A stretch of DNA of 64,000 nucleotides from Flavobacteriales bacterium (lineage in GTDB: Bacteria > Bacteroidota > Bacteroidia > UBA10329), in assembly GCA_021739695.1 (NCBI GenBank), contig JAIPBM010000009.1, positions 87,720-151,719 of the forward strand, read 5' to 3'. Positions 51,814 to 61,700 of this stretch are shown piece by piece. The notes beneath the pieces were generated by a model, which saw nothing but the letters and a program-made list of their open reading frames with translations, ran no database searches and was not told the DNA's origin. Each line of letters begins with the position of its first letter. Positions within the stretch are counted from its first letter, which is position 1. The translations under genes were made by a program, and so were the position numbers.

Positions 51814-53355
51814 GTGAAAAATCATTTCAAGCATCTCGGCTCCGATATACCTGCTGGTATTGTGGTCTTTTTTGTGGCTGTTCCTCTTTGTCTCGGAATT
51901 GCGCTAGCTTCTGGCGCACCTTTGTTTTCGGGTGTCATTGCAGGCATAGTAGGCGGTATTGTTGTCGGAGCCATCAGTGGTTCGCAACTTGGCGTTAGTG
52001 GTCCTGCCGCAGGTTTGGCTGTCATAGTTCTCACTGCCATCCAAGACCTTGGTTCATTCGAAGTGTTTCTAATGGCCGTGGTTCTAGCTGGAGTGTTTCA
52101 GATCATTCTCGGTGTTCTCAAGGCCGGAATCATCGGCTACTATTTTCCTTCAGCCGTTATCAAAGGAATGCTGGCAGCAATCGGAATCATCATTTTTCTG
52201 AAGCAGATTCCACATGCTTTTGGATACGATAACGACTACGAGGGCGATCTTGATTTCTCTCAATCGGATGGCTTCAACACGTTCAGCGAATTGAGCCACA
52301 TGATGGATTACGTGAGTTCGGGTGCGATGATCATTGCTGTGGTTTCGCTTGGTATTCTCATTCTTTGGGATCAGCCATTCGTCAAACGATTCAAGCTATT
52401 TCAACTGGTGCAAGGCCCGATTGTGGCTGTGGCAGTAGGCATTGGGCTGAATCTTGCTTTTGCTGCTTCGTCAGAATTTGCCGTTGCAAACGAGCATACC
52501 GTAAATCTTCCGGTATCAGCCGGATTGATGGACTTTTTCGGTCAGTTCACCTTGCCTGATTTCGGTGCTATTACCAACACGAAGGTTTGGACGGTGGCTT
52601 TTACTATTGCCATTGTGGCCAGTTTGGAAACGCTACTGAGCGTGGAGGCCACCGATAAGTTGGATCCGCTCAAGCGTATCACACCAACCAATCGCGAGCT
52701 GATTGCGCAAGGAATAGGCAATTCGGTAGCTGGTCTCATTGGTGGATTACCACTTACGCAGGTAATTGTTCGCAGTTCAGCCAATATCCAATCGGGTGGC
52801 GTGACCAAGGTTTCAGCCATTTTCCACGGTTTGCTCATATTGTTTTCGGCCATGCTGATTCCAAATATTCTGAATCTGATTCCGCTTGCCAGCTTGGCTG
52901 CGATCCTGCTAATGGTCGGGTACAAGTTGGCCAAGCCTTCCTTGTTCTTACAGATGTACCGATCGGGAAGGATTCAGTTCATGCCCTTTATCATTACTGT
53001 TGTCGGTATCGTTTTTACCGACCTCTTGATCGGAATCTCGCTTGGCTTAACGGTTGGGATTTTTCACATCCTTTACGAGAATCTAAAAACTTCGCATTAC
53101 ATCAAACAACGCGAGGAAGGCGAGAAGATCATCGTGGAACTTTCTGAACACGTATCGTTCTTAAATAAAGGTGCAATTCAAAAGTTATTAGAAGGAATGA
53201 ATCCTGGATGCCACTTGCTCATCGATGCATCGCGAAGCGAATTTGTCCATCCAGATGTGGTGGAGATCATCGAAAACTTCATCAGTTCAGAAAAACATGC
53301 ATCAAGCACAATTGAAGTATTCGGAATTGATAATAAGCAGGAGGAGGCCGATTGA
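51814..53355 (+). CDS. SulP-family inorganic anion transporter (513 aa)
   Basis: This is an inner-membrane transporter with about 12-14 hydrophobic segments. It opens DIPAGIVVFFVAVPLCLGIA, has the family signatures GISLGLTVGIF and ISGSQLGVSGPAAGLAVIVL, and ends in a degenerate STAS-like domain (about 430-505, INKGAIQ...LLIDASRSEFVHPDVV). SulP proteins carry sulfate, bicarbonate or other anions, often with H+ or Na+. The neighbour 50 bp downstream is a carbonic anhydrase, the pairing seen for bicarbonate transporters. The start is a GTG at 51814, chosen because it lies just before the conserved N-terminus and no ATG is nearby. Bicarbonate is the likely cargo by context only. Confidence 0.9.
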   Translation: MKNHFKHLGSDIPAGIVVFFVAVPLCLGIALASGAPLFSGVIAGIVGGIVVGAISGSQLGVSGPAAGLAVIVLTAIQDLGSFEVFLMAVVLAGVFQIILGVLKAGIIGYYFPSAVIKGMLAAIGIIIFLKQIPHAFGYDNDYEGDLDFSQSDGFNTFSELSHMMDYVSSGAMIIAVVSLGILILWDQPFVKRFKLFQLVQGPIVAVAVGIGLNLAFAASSEFAVANEHTVNLPVSAGLMDFFGQFTLPDFGAITNTKVWTVAFTIAIVASLETLLSVEATDKLDPLKRITPTNRELIAQGIGNSVAGLIGGLPLTQVIVRSSANIQSGGVTKVSAIFHGLLILFSAMLIPNILNLIPLASLAAILLMVGYKLAKPSLFLQMYRSGRIQFMPFIITVVGIVFTDLLIGISLGLTVGIFHILYENLKTSHYIKQREEGEKIIVELSEHVSFLNKGAIQKLLEGMNPGCHLLIDASRSEFVHPDVVEIIENFISSEKHASSTIEVFGIDNKQEEAD

Positions 53356-53405
53356 GACTCAACTAGTTGGTCTATAGTTAATTTCATTTTTTAATATCCA
53401 TTCAA

Positions 53406-54059
53406 ATGTCAGATATGAAGGAAAAAACATTTTACAAGAAACTCATCGATAATAACAGGAAGTGGGTTAAAGAGAAATTGGGAGGTGATCCTGAATTCTT
53501 CAAAAAACTGGCCGATGGCCAATCTCCACCCGTACTTTGGATCGGTTGTGCTGATAGTCGCGTACCTGCAAACGAGATCATTGGGGCACAACCAGGTGAA
53601 GTTTTTGTGCACAGGAATATTGCCAATATGGTCATTCCAACAGATATGAGCATGCTAAGCGTGCTTGATTACGCGGTGAATGTGCTCAAAGTACGCCACG
53701 TGATCGTATGCGGTCATTATGGTTGTGGAGGTGTGAAAGCTGCCATGGGAAATCAATCTTACGGCATCATTGACAACTGGATCCGTCACATCAAAGATGT
53801 TTATCGGTTTCATCAGGACGAGTTAGAACTGATGGACGATGAACATGATGGCCGTTTCAATCGATTTGTGGAGTTGAATGTTCGGGAGCAAGTGCACGAT
53901 TTGGCCAAAACATCCATTGTGCAAACCGCTTGGCACAATGGACAGGAACTACATCTACATGGTTGGGTCTATGGTGTTGGTTCGGGTGTTGTAAAGGACC
54001 TAGAAGTGAACCTAAGCTCCAATTCGATGCTTGACGATGTCTATCAGCTCAAATTCTGA
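53406..54059 (+). CDS. Beta-class carbonic anhydrase (217 aa)
   Basis: This zinc enzyme interconverts CO2 and bicarbonate. Ligands and active-site residues are all present: Cys48, Asp50 and Arg52 in GCADSRVP, and His104 and Cys107 in CGHYGCGGV. Length and the opening helix (KEKTFYKKLIDNNRKWV) are typical, and no signal peptide is visible, so it is cytoplasmic. Its gene lies 50 bp after the SulP transporter and ends in a strong terminator. Together they suggest bicarbonate uptake or supply to carboxylases, or intracellular pH control. Confidence 0.96.
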   Translation: MSDMKEKTFYKKLIDNNRKWVKEKLGGDPEFFKKLADGQSPPVLWIGCADSRVPANEIIGAQPGEVFVHRNIANMVIPTDMSMLSVLDYAVNVLKVRHVIVCGHYGCGGVKAAMGNQSYGIIDNWIRHIKDVYRFHQDELELMDDEHDGRFNRFVELNVREQVHDLAKTSIVQTAWHNGQELHLHGWVYGVGSGVVKDLEVNLSSNSMLDDVYQLKF

Positions 54060-54079
54060 GTTTAGATCTGATGAAAGAG

Positions 54080-54107
54080 AAAAGGGCACCAATCGGTGCC
54101 CTTTTTT
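54080..54107 (+). terminator. Bidirectional terminator between carbonic anhydrase and the minus-strand membrane protein gene
   Basis: AAAAGGGCACC-AATC-GGTGCCCTTTTTTATT is a 9-10-bp perfect stem with A- and T-runs on its two sides, 20 bp past the carbonic anhydrase stop and 21 bp past the end of the convergent gene. Confidence 0.88.
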
Positions 54108-54127
54108 ATTCCAGTCAATAAAGAGGA

Positions 54128-55531
54128 TTATTTACGAATGACTGAATAACTGTAAATCGAATTCGGAAGCACAAAATACCGATCGTTCACCTCAGAAAGT
54201 TCGAGCAACTCATAGCGTCTCAAAATGAAGTTTGATGCGTTGGAAAGTGCAACATTTTGATCATACAGATAATCCTCATCAAAAATGATGGAAACCGCAG
54301 AGTCAGGACTTTGCATGGCCGAAAGCAGTAACGATTCAATTGGATAGGACCAACCGATACGTGTGAATTCAGTGGTAATGTTTTCCGTTAGAAGTATCAT
54401 TTTTCCAGCGTGGTCTGCTCTTGCTAGATCAACAAATTCACTCATCTGAATCGTTCGTTCTTTGAGCGTGTTTCCTTCTTGGCGGATGTCGTTCAGACGG
54501 ATGGCTGAGAAGATGATGATCACACTTCCGATGACCGATTTCCATTTCGGATCGAGATAATTCCAAGCCATCGAAATACAGAAAAGACAAATGAATGTCA
54601 GCGGCAAATAGCACGATTCGGAATAGCGTCCAAACTCGTTTCGGTGCAAGGTCAAGTTGATGAAAACAACGAATCCGATGGCGAATAGAACGATGATGAA
54701 CGCGTGTGCCTTCAGTCCTTTTCTTACGAATATAAAAGCACCGATCATCAAATATAGAAGGCAGTCGTAATAGTTGATAACCAGCATTTTAACCAATGTG
54801 GTTAGATATGCTGGTTCAAGTAATTCGGAGATTCCCTGTTCGCTGTTCTGTTGTGCATTGGTCACCTTTCCAGCCTCATAATCGCTGAACGTGGCAAACT
54901 TGAACAGCACCACCGCAACCATAAGAAAGATGGCAGCGCCCAACTGTTTTACAGGAAGTTGTTTGGTATTCCATCGGTAAACAAGGATCAACAGAAAACC
55001 GATGAAATTTTCGGGATGACTGAAGAGAATGCTGGTGCTGATAGTGAGTAAAAGCAATTGGTTTTTCCAGCCATGGATCTTACCAATTGATAGCCGATGA
55101 TCCAGCCAAACCAACAGAATAAGTCCGTACCACAGTTCCAACATCGGACTAAAGAACAGATTGGTGTAAGCCGTGAATTGCAGCAACAGGATAAAGAGTC
55201 CGTGCGCAGCACTTCGGTGTGTGAAATAAATGTTGTGAAACAGTAGGTACGAGAAGAGTACGTGACCTACGGAATAAAGGAGAATCAAGGCAGACAACGA
55301 CAGACCTAAATACGAACCCAAAAGCGGCAGCAATTCAGAAATAGCCAACACAAAGCGCTGATGATCTACCTGCGGAAAACCCTGATTGATGGTGTGAAAC
55401 AGATAATACGAAGCATCTGCGTAAAGCCGTTCTTGCTTGTAGACGATGGCAAGGAGAAACACGATGGCCCAAGCAATTTTGAAAACGTTGGTTTCAATTG
55501 CATGCTGTAAAGATTGACTTTGAATGTTCAT
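54128..55531 (-). CDS. Polytopic membrane protein, unknown (467 aa)
   Basis: The start is placed at the ATG at 55531 (MNIQSQSLQHAIETNVFKIA), which is not overlapped by the upstream gene; the longer frame is. About eleven hydrophobic helices fill residues 15-360. The C-terminal 110 residues are soluble (LKERTIQMSEFVDLARADHA and following). The overall layout resembles lipid-linked-sugar glycosyltransferases of the GT-C type, but I see no diagnostic GT-C motif. The gene follows 5 bp after a GT2 glycosyltransferase, which favours a role in glycan or glycolipid assembly. I do not recognise the family. It ends at a shared bidirectional terminator. Confidence 0.75.
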   Translation of the reverse strand: MNIQSQSLQHAIETNVFKIAWAIVFLLAIVYKQERLYADASYYLFHTINQGFPQVDHQRFVLAISELLPLLGSYLGLSLSALILLYSVGHVLFSYLLFHNIYFTHRSAAHGLFILLLQFTAYTNLFFSPMLELWYGLILLVWLDHRLSIGKIHGWKNQLLLLTISTSILFSHPENFIGFLLILVYRWNTKQLPVKQLGAAIFLMVAVVLFKFATFSDYEAGKVTNAQQNSEQGISELLEPAYLTTLVKMLVINYYDCLLYLMIGAFIFVRKGLKAHAFIIVLFAIGFVVFINLTLHRNEFGRYSESCYLPLTFICLFCISMAWNYLDPKWKSVIGSVIIIFSAIRLNDIRQEGNTLKERTIQMSEFVDLARADHAGKMILLTENITTEFTRIGWSYPIESLLLSAMQSPDSAVSIIFDEDYLYDQNVALSNASNFILRRYELLELSEVNDRYFVLPNSIYSYSVIRK

Positions 55532-55536
55532 TCCAA

Positions 55537-56244
55537 TCAGTTGAACAGACCGTATTTGAGGATGCAATAAATAGCACGCAATCCATCTTTGTAACCGATC
55601 TTCTTGCCATCTTCTCTGCTTCGGCTGATGTAAGAAATGGGAACTTCATGGAATTCGGCCTTCTTGTGTGCCAGTTTTGCGGTTATTTCCGGTTCAAATC
55701 CAAAGCGATTTTCTTTGAGTTCCAACGATTTTGCCAAACTTGAATCAATCAGTTTGTAACACGTTTCCATGTCCGTAATGCGCGTACCGTTCACCACATT
55801 TGATAGCGCACTGAGAAAAACATTGGCAACGTAGCTGCTTCTTACAAATGCCGCTTTGCTCTGCTCCGTTAGCAAACGCGAGCCGTAAACGATCTGGCAT
55901 TTTTCATCAATCGCTTTTTTCAATAGAAGATTGATGTCCTCGGGATCGAGTTCGAGGTCTGCATCCTGAAAGATCAGGAAATCTCCTGTGGCAAGTTCAA
56001 TGCCTTTCCTTACGGCAGCGCCTTTTCCCATATTCACAGGTTGACGATAGAAAACCACTTGGCTGTTGGTTGAACAAAAGACACTGATGATGCTGTTTGT
56101 TCCATCGCTGGAATGATCGTCTATTACCAGAATTTCCTTTTCGATGCCGTTTATCAATTCAAGAGAAACCATCTTTTCGAGAACGGAAAGCATGGTCAAT
56201 TCTTCGTTGTAAGCAGGAATGATGATGGAAAGTTTCTGAACCAT
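55537..56244 (-). CDS. GT2-family glycosyltransferase, dolichol-phosphate-mannose-synthase-like (235 aa)
   Basis: This is a GT-A inverting glycosyltransferase. It opens KLSIIIPAYNEELTMLSVLE, has ILVIDDHSSDGTNS and the metal-binding DXD in FLIFQDADLELDPEDI, and later MGKGAAVRKGIELATGDF. There is no C-terminal membrane helix, as in short polyprenyl-phosphate sugar transferases. It is encoded 5 bp before a polytopic membrane protein, so the pair may make and use a polyprenyl-linked sugar donor; that is inferred from context. It starts with an ATG at 56244. Confidence 0.91.
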   Translation of the reverse strand: MVQKLSIIIPAYNEELTMLSVLEKMVSLELINGIEKEILVIDDHSSDGTNSIISVFCSTNSQVVFYRQPVNMGKGAAVRKGIELATGDFLIFQDADLELDPEDINLLLKKAIDEKCQIVYGSRLLTEQSKAAFVRSSYVANVFLSALSNVVNGTRITDMETCYKLIDSSLAKSLELKENRFGFEPEITAKLAHKKAEFHEVPISYISRSREDGKKIGYKDGLRAIYCILKYGLFN

Positions 56245-56331
56245 AGCGCAAGGCGAACGTACTCAAACTTTTTGAATGCCCTGAAGCCGATCGGTCTAGG
56301 TTTTATCAAATGGCAAGCTCAGAGCAACTGA

Positions 56332-56339
56332 TAACTTTG
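56332..56339 (+). promoter_or_regulatory. -7 box TAACTTTG upstream of the hemolysin III gene
   Basis: A perfect TAnnTTTG match, 14 nt before the ATG at 56354. No clear -33 TTG. Confidence 0.45.
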
Positions 56340-56353
56340 CCGCAAATTGGAAC

Positions 56354-56992
56354 ATGAGTAAAATCGTTGCAGCATACACTCGATCGGAAGAAAAAGCTCA
56401 CACTATTTCGCACTTCATAGGATTGGTTTTGGGCATTCTGGCCTGTGCATTTCTGATCATGAAAACCGCAGACCTGAATGTTTGGGGACGAGTAGGAGTT
56501 TGGGTCTATTCCATTTGCCTCTTTATGTCTTATGGAACTTCCACATTGTATCATGGTTCGATGGATGAACACAAGAAGATATTGTACAAAAAACTCGATC
56601 ACATCAGCATCTATTTCCTCATTTCTGGAAGCTACACCGTTCTCATCCTCAATAGACTGATGAACTCAGAAGGCTACTTTTTTCTCGCGGCACTTTGGGC
56701 AATGACGGCAGTGGGTATTTGGTTCAAAGCAAGGTATGTGCATCGTTTCAAAGTGTTCTCTACTGTTATCTACGTGTTGATGGGCTACATCATGCTCTTG
56801 GATCCTTGGCTATTTTTCGGTGTCTTGAATCGCCACGCAAAGATTCTTCTCGTTTTCAGTGGATTCTTCTACACGGTTGGAGCTGGATTTTACCTCTGGA
56901 AATCTAAGAAATGGACGCATTTCATTTGGCACATTTTCGTGATCATAGCTGCATCATTGCACTTTGCGGCTGTGTATGTTGAATTGCTCTGA
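56354..56992 (+). CDS. Hemolysin III / PAQR-family membrane protein (212 aa)
   Basis: This is a seven-helix membrane protein of the HlyIII (YqfA/TrhA) family. Conserved features: EKAHTISHFIGLVLGILACA, the Ser-x-x-x-His motif in SYGTSTLYHGS, the KKLDHISIYFLISGSYT block and C-terminal FIWHIFVIIAASLHFAAVY with its metal-site His residues. Prokaryotic homologues influence membrane lipid or energy homeostasis; despite the name few are proven haemolysins. It is a single gene with its own promoter box, divergent from the GT2/membrane-protein pair. Confidence 0.93.
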   Translation: MSKIVAAYTRSEEKAHTISHFIGLVLGILACAFLIMKTADLNVWGRVGVWVYSICLFMSYGTSTLYHGSMDEHKKILYKKLDHISIYFLISGSYTVLILNRLMNSEGYFFLAALWAMTAVGIWFKARYVHRFKVFSTVIYVLMGYIMLLDPWLFFGVLNRHAKILLVFSGFFYTVGAGFYLWKSKKWTHFIWHIFVIIAASLHFAAVYVELL

Positions 56993-57077
56993 AGCTTCAG
57001 ATATACCTGTGTCTGGTGCCGAATATCAATTATGTTAATGATGTGTTAAAGCCTTAGGTGCTGCTTGTCTATTCACA

Positions 57078-57085
57078 TACTTTTG
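57078..57085 (+). promoter_or_regulatory. -7 box TACTTTTG upstream of the efflux gene cluster
   Basis: A perfect TAnnTTTG match, 22 nt before the TTG start of the small gene at 57108. It probably drives the small gene and the RND efflux genes behind it. Confidence 0.48.
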
Positions 57086-57107
57086 CCCCCGAATTAGAAA
57101 TAGCATA

Positions 57108-57437
57108 TTGAAAAACAAAGCGGTACAGATATTCCTCTTACTTTTTGTTGGGGTGTTTGTGTTCAATCAAGTGGCTGATCTGGTTCATCTACATCGTAAG
57201 GACACTGGTTCTTACTGTTGCGAAACAAACGAAGTAGAAGAAATCGTAGAATTCGGTTCTCGATTAAGGACCCATGACTCGCACAGTCTTCTCCTTTACG
57301 CCTTTCAATTCAATTATTTTTCCCTTGAGCTATTGAATTCCGAGAATTCGGTGCTTACTTCAGTAGGTTCTCGCGCCTTTTTTCCGCACGCCATGCACGT
57401 GCCCATTTACTTGGAAAAGCGAAATTTTCTGATCTGA
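57108..57437 (+). CDS. Small membrane-anchored protein preceding the RND efflux genes (109 aa)
   Basis: It starts with TTG (MKNKAVQIFLLLFVGVFVFN); no ATG lies upstream in frame. There is one N-terminal hydrophobic helix, then HLHRKDTGSYCCETNEVEE (His, Cys-Cys and acidic residues), then a mixed region ending in HAMHVPIYLEKRNFLI. The His/Cys cluster could bind a metal, but this is a guess. Small proteins of this sort sit before metal or drug RND systems in Bacteroidota. It is 154 bp before the adaptor gene, with a short hairpin (TGGTCTG...CAGACCA at 57454-57471) in between. The function is unrecognised. Confidence 0.6.
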   Translation: MKNKAVQIFLLLFVGVFVFNQVADLVHLHRKDTGSYCCETNEVEEIVEFGSRLRTHDSHSLLLYAFQFNYFSLELLNSENSVLTSVGSRAFFPHAMHVPIYLEKRNFLI

Positions 57438-57591
57438 TACCCTTTTTGATAGATGGTCTGAACCCAGACCACATGCTATGTTCCTGCTGACCAGGAATAG
57501 GCAGATGCCGTTCCATTTTCCGTGGAATAGCCCCCGATCACTGTCGTACATGCTCTATGCACGACCCAGTTTAAAACACAATTACCCGATA

Positions 57592-58692
57592 ATGAAAACC
57601 ATTGAATCCATGTCAAAAATTTCTGCATTCCTTGGCCTTATAGCTGTTGTAGGACTTGCAAGCTGCCATACCAAAAAACACCATCAAGAAGAAAAGACAA
57701 GATATCTTGTCACAGCACCGGTAAAGATGGACACGCTCACAACCCGCGAATACGTGTGTCAGATCCACGCCATTCAGCACATTGAACTGCGAGCATTGGA
57801 GCGTGGATATCTGAAGGGCATTTTCGTTGATGAAGGCCAGGCCGTCAAAAAAGGGCAGATCATGTTTCAGGTGATGCCCAATCTTTATGAAGCGGAGTTG
57901 CAAAAGGCGCAAGCGGAGGCAGATTTTGTTGAGATTGAATATCGGAATACCAAGATTCTGGCGGACAGCAATGTGGTTTCTCCGAATGAATTAGCGCTTG
58001 CCAAGGCAAAACTTGATAAGGCCAAAGCTGAAGTATCATTGGCCAAAGTGCATCTTGGTTTCACCGAGGTACGTGCACCATTTGATGGCATCATGGATCA
58101 TTTTCACGTACGACTAGGAAGTTTGTTGGATGAAGGTGAATTGCTCACCGAGTTATCTGATAATAGCCAGATGTGGGTCTATTTCAATGTTCCTGAAGCT
58201 GAATACTTGGATTACATGGGCGATTCTAAAGAAGAGAATGGTAAAATCGTCCGATTGGTGATGGCCAATGGGAAGCAATTTGATCAAGTAGGAACGATCA
58301 CCACCATCGAGGCTGATTTCGATAATCATACTGGGAACATTGCTTTCCGAGCCACTTTTCCCAATCCAAAAAAGCTGTTGCGACATGGCGAAACAGGAAA
58401 CATCCTCATGGATACGAAGCTGGAAAACGTTTTACTTATTCCGCAGAAGGCCACCTTCGAAGTATTGGACCAACGCTTTGTGTTCGTGATCGGAGATGAT
58501 GGCGTTGCGCATTCAACCAAGATCAAGGTCGGGGCCGAATTGCAACATCTATTTGTGGTAACAGATGGTCTGAAAGAGACTGACAAAATTCTGCTGGACG
58601 GTATCCGCAAGGTGAAGAATGGCGAAGAGATCGCATTCAAATTCGCTCGACCAGATTCAGTAATGACGCATCTGGGCATGTACTCAGAGTAA
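57592..58692 (+). CDS. RND efflux periplasmic adaptor lipoprotein (366 aa)
   Basis: This membrane fusion protein links the RND pump to the outer-membrane channel. The start was placed at the ATG at 57592 (MKTIESMSKISAFLGLIAVV); the longer frame adds 38 odd residues. The lipobox is GLASC. The HlyD-type fold is visible: a biotinyl-lipoyl half (LRALERGYLKGIFVDEGQAV), a helical hairpin (about 105-150), the second lipoyl half (FTEVRAPFDGIMD) and beta-barrel (VYFNVPEAEYLDYMG) domains, then the membrane-proximal domain (VLLIPQKATFEVLDQRFVFV). It is followed 24 bp later by the pump. Transported compounds are unknown. Confidence 0.92.
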   Translation: MKTIESMSKISAFLGLIAVVGLASCHTKKHHQEEKTRYLVTAPVKMDTLTTREYVCQIHAIQHIELRALERGYLKGIFVDEGQAVKKGQIMFQVMPNLYEAELQKAQAEADFVEIEYRNTKILADSNVVSPNELALAKAKLDKAKAEVSLAKVHLGFTEVRAPFDGIMDHFHVRLGSLLDEGELLTELSDNSQMWVYFNVPEAEYLDYMGDSKEENGKIVRLVMANGKQFDQVGTITTIEADFDNHTGNIAFRATFPNPKKLLRHGETGNILMDTKLENVLLIPQKATFEVLDQRFVFVIGDDGVAHSTKIKVGAELQHLFVVTDGLKETDKILLDGIRKVKNGEEIAFKFARPDSVMTHLGMYSE

Positions 58693-58716
58693 CACGAACC
58701 CCAAAAACAACTGATC

Positions 58717-61700
58717 ATGTTCAGTAAATTCATACATAGACCTGTCTTGGCGATAGTCATTTCGGTCATCATCATATTCGTTGGGGCATTATCAATCAAT
58801 CAACTGCCGAAATCGCAGTTTCCAGAGATTGCACCAACAACGGTCAATATTTTCATCGCATTTCCTGGTTCGAGTGCGGATGTACTGACAAAATCAACCA
58901 TCATTCCGTTGGAAACCGCCATTAACGGTGTTCAGGGAATGAGATACATCGCTTCCGATGCCACAAGTGCGGGCGAAGGAACCATCCGTGTGATCTTTGA
59001 GCCTGGGGTCGATCCAAACGAAGCTGTAGTAAGGGTAAAGACCCGTGTGGATCAGGTCATGCCCTTGCTCCCACCTTTGGTTCAAAGAGAGGGAGTTATC
59101 ATCACGCCCGTTCAGCCAAGTATGCTTATGTACGTCAACCTTTTTAGCAAAGGTGAAGGAAAGACCACAGGTGTGGATGAGAAATTCCTCTACAACTACG
59201 CTTATACCAAGATGATTCCTGAGCTACAGCGTATTACGGGTATTGCTCAGGCACAGATTCTTGGTAGTAGGAAGTATGCCATGCGTATTTGGTTGAAGCC
59301 AGATAGAATGCGTGCCTATAGCATCTCTGCCGAAGAAGTTCTAGAAGCCATGCAAGAGCAAAGCGTCATTGCCCGCCCAGGTAGATTAGGCCAGAGTTCG
59401 GGAATTGAGGCACAATCACTTGAATATGTGCTTGTTTATCAGGACCGATTCAACGAAGCAGATCAGTACAGGAACATCATTATCCGAGCCAATGAGGCTG
59501 GAGAGCTCATCAAACTGCAGGACATTGCAGACGTGGAGTTGGGAAGTGAATTCTTCGATATCTATTCCAATCAGGACGGTAATCCATCTTCTTCCATCGT
59601 GTTGAAACAGACCATGGGAAGTAATGCCAGTGAGGTTATCGAAAATGTAAAGCTGAAGTTGGAGGAGTTGGAAAAGGACATGCCTCCGGGGCTTGAGTAT
59701 CAGATCAGTTATGACGTATCTAAGTTCTTGGACGCATCGATGGAGCAGGTACTTCACACGCTGCGAGATGCTTTCTTACTAGTTGCTCTTGTTGTGTTTC
59801 TCTTTTTGGGAGATTGGCGCTCCACGTTGATTCCGATCATCGCGGTGCCTGTTTCCTTGATCGGTGCATTTTTCGTGATGCAGCTCTTCGGTCTATCTGT
59901 CAACCTTATCACCTTGTTTGCTTTGGTATTGGCCATTGGTATTGTGGTGGATGACGCGATTGTGGTCGTGGAGGCCGTCCACGCCAAGATGGACGAGAAC
60001 AAGGACATGACGCCCTACAAAGCCGTACAAGTGGTGATGGGAGAGATTGGTGGAGCCATCATCGCCATCACATTGGTCATGGTTTCGGTGTTCATACCGA
60101 TCTCATTCATGACAGGGCCTGTAGGTGTTTTCTACCGACAGTTTTCCATCACCATGGCGGGTGCGATCATCCTTTCGGCCATCGTGGCTTTGACGCTTAC
60201 CCCTGTTCTGTGCGCTATGCTTCTGAAGAATCATCACGGTACGCACAGAAAAAAAACAATCATGGACCGATTCATCGATTGGTTCAATCGTGGCTTTGAA
60301 AAACTAACGGGCCGATACATCCAAATTCTGAATGTCATCGTTATGCGAAGGGCATTGACCTTTGGGGTATTGATCGCCTTTTGCGTTGGAATCTACTTCA
60401 CCAGTGAGGTGCTGCCTGCAGGTTTCATTCCAAGCGAGGATCAAGGAACCATTTATGCCATCATTCAAACACCTCCAGGTTCCACACTAGAACGCACGAA
60501 TCAAGTGGCCCAAGAACTTCAAAGAATATGTGAGGAGATTGATGGGGTTGAATCGGTTTCTTCCTTGGCAGGGTACGAGATCATGACCGAAGGTCGTGGA
60601 TCCAACGCTGGAACATGTCTCATCAACTTGAAACCATGGTCAGAAAGGCATCATTCGGTGCTGGAGATCATGGAAGAATTGGAGGAGGAATCAAAAAATC
60701 TGGGCGCGGTCATCGAGTATTTTGAACCACCTGCGGTACCTGGTTTCGGTTCATCCGCAGGTTTCTCGCTGCGTTTGTTGGACAAGACGAATGGTACCGA
60801 TTATCATGAATTCGAGCGCATCAATAATGAGTTTATGGATGCATTGCGCGAGCGCAAAGAGTTGACGGGTCTGTTCACATTCTACGCTGCCAATTATCCG
60901 CAGTACGAGCTTATTATAGACAATAAGGCTGCAATGCAGAAGGGAGTTTCCATCGGCAAAGCCATGGAAAACCTGAATATTCTTATCGGTAGTACCTACG
61001 AACAGGGCTTCATCCGTTTTGGTCGATTTTTCAAGGTTTATACGCAGGCAGCTCCAGAATATAGGAGATTGCCATCTGACCTCCAGAACTTGTACGTGAA
61101 GAACGAGGAAGGCGACATGGTACCTTATTCATCCTTTATGAAATTGGAGAAAAGGTTGGGGCCGAATGAGATCACGCGCTACAATCTTTACAATTCAGCC
61201 GCTATCCGAGGGCTTTCATCCAAGGGCTATACCAGCGGTGATGCCATCAATGCCATCCGCGAAGTAGCGCAGAAGAATCTGCCTAGAGGTTATGACATTG
61301 ACTGGGAAGGACTTTCCTATGACGAGTCAAAGCGAGGAAATGAGGCGATCTACATTTTTGCCGTGGTACTGATTTTCGTTTACCTCGTGCTTGCCGCACA
61401 ATACGAGAGTTTTGTACTTCCGCTGGTAGTTCTGCTTTCGCTTCCGATGGGTGTGTTCGGTTCGTTCTTTTTGCTTCAGGCATTGGGATTGGCAAATGAC
61501 GTGTATGCACAGATCGGACTCATCATGCTCATCGGTCTGTTGGGTAAGAATGCCGTTTTGATCGTGGAGTTTGCTGTGCAGAAACAGCGGGAAGGAGGAA
61601 CGGTTCTCGAAGCTGCCATTGAAGGGGCAAGAGCCCGTTTCCGACCAATCTTGATGACATCCTTCGCTTTCATCGCAGGATTGATTCCGTTGGTGGTTGC

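Noticed and set aside
57478..57591. Longer start for the RND adaptor
   Set aside because: The 38 added residues are not adaptor-like, while the ATG at 57592 opens a proper lipoprotein signal.
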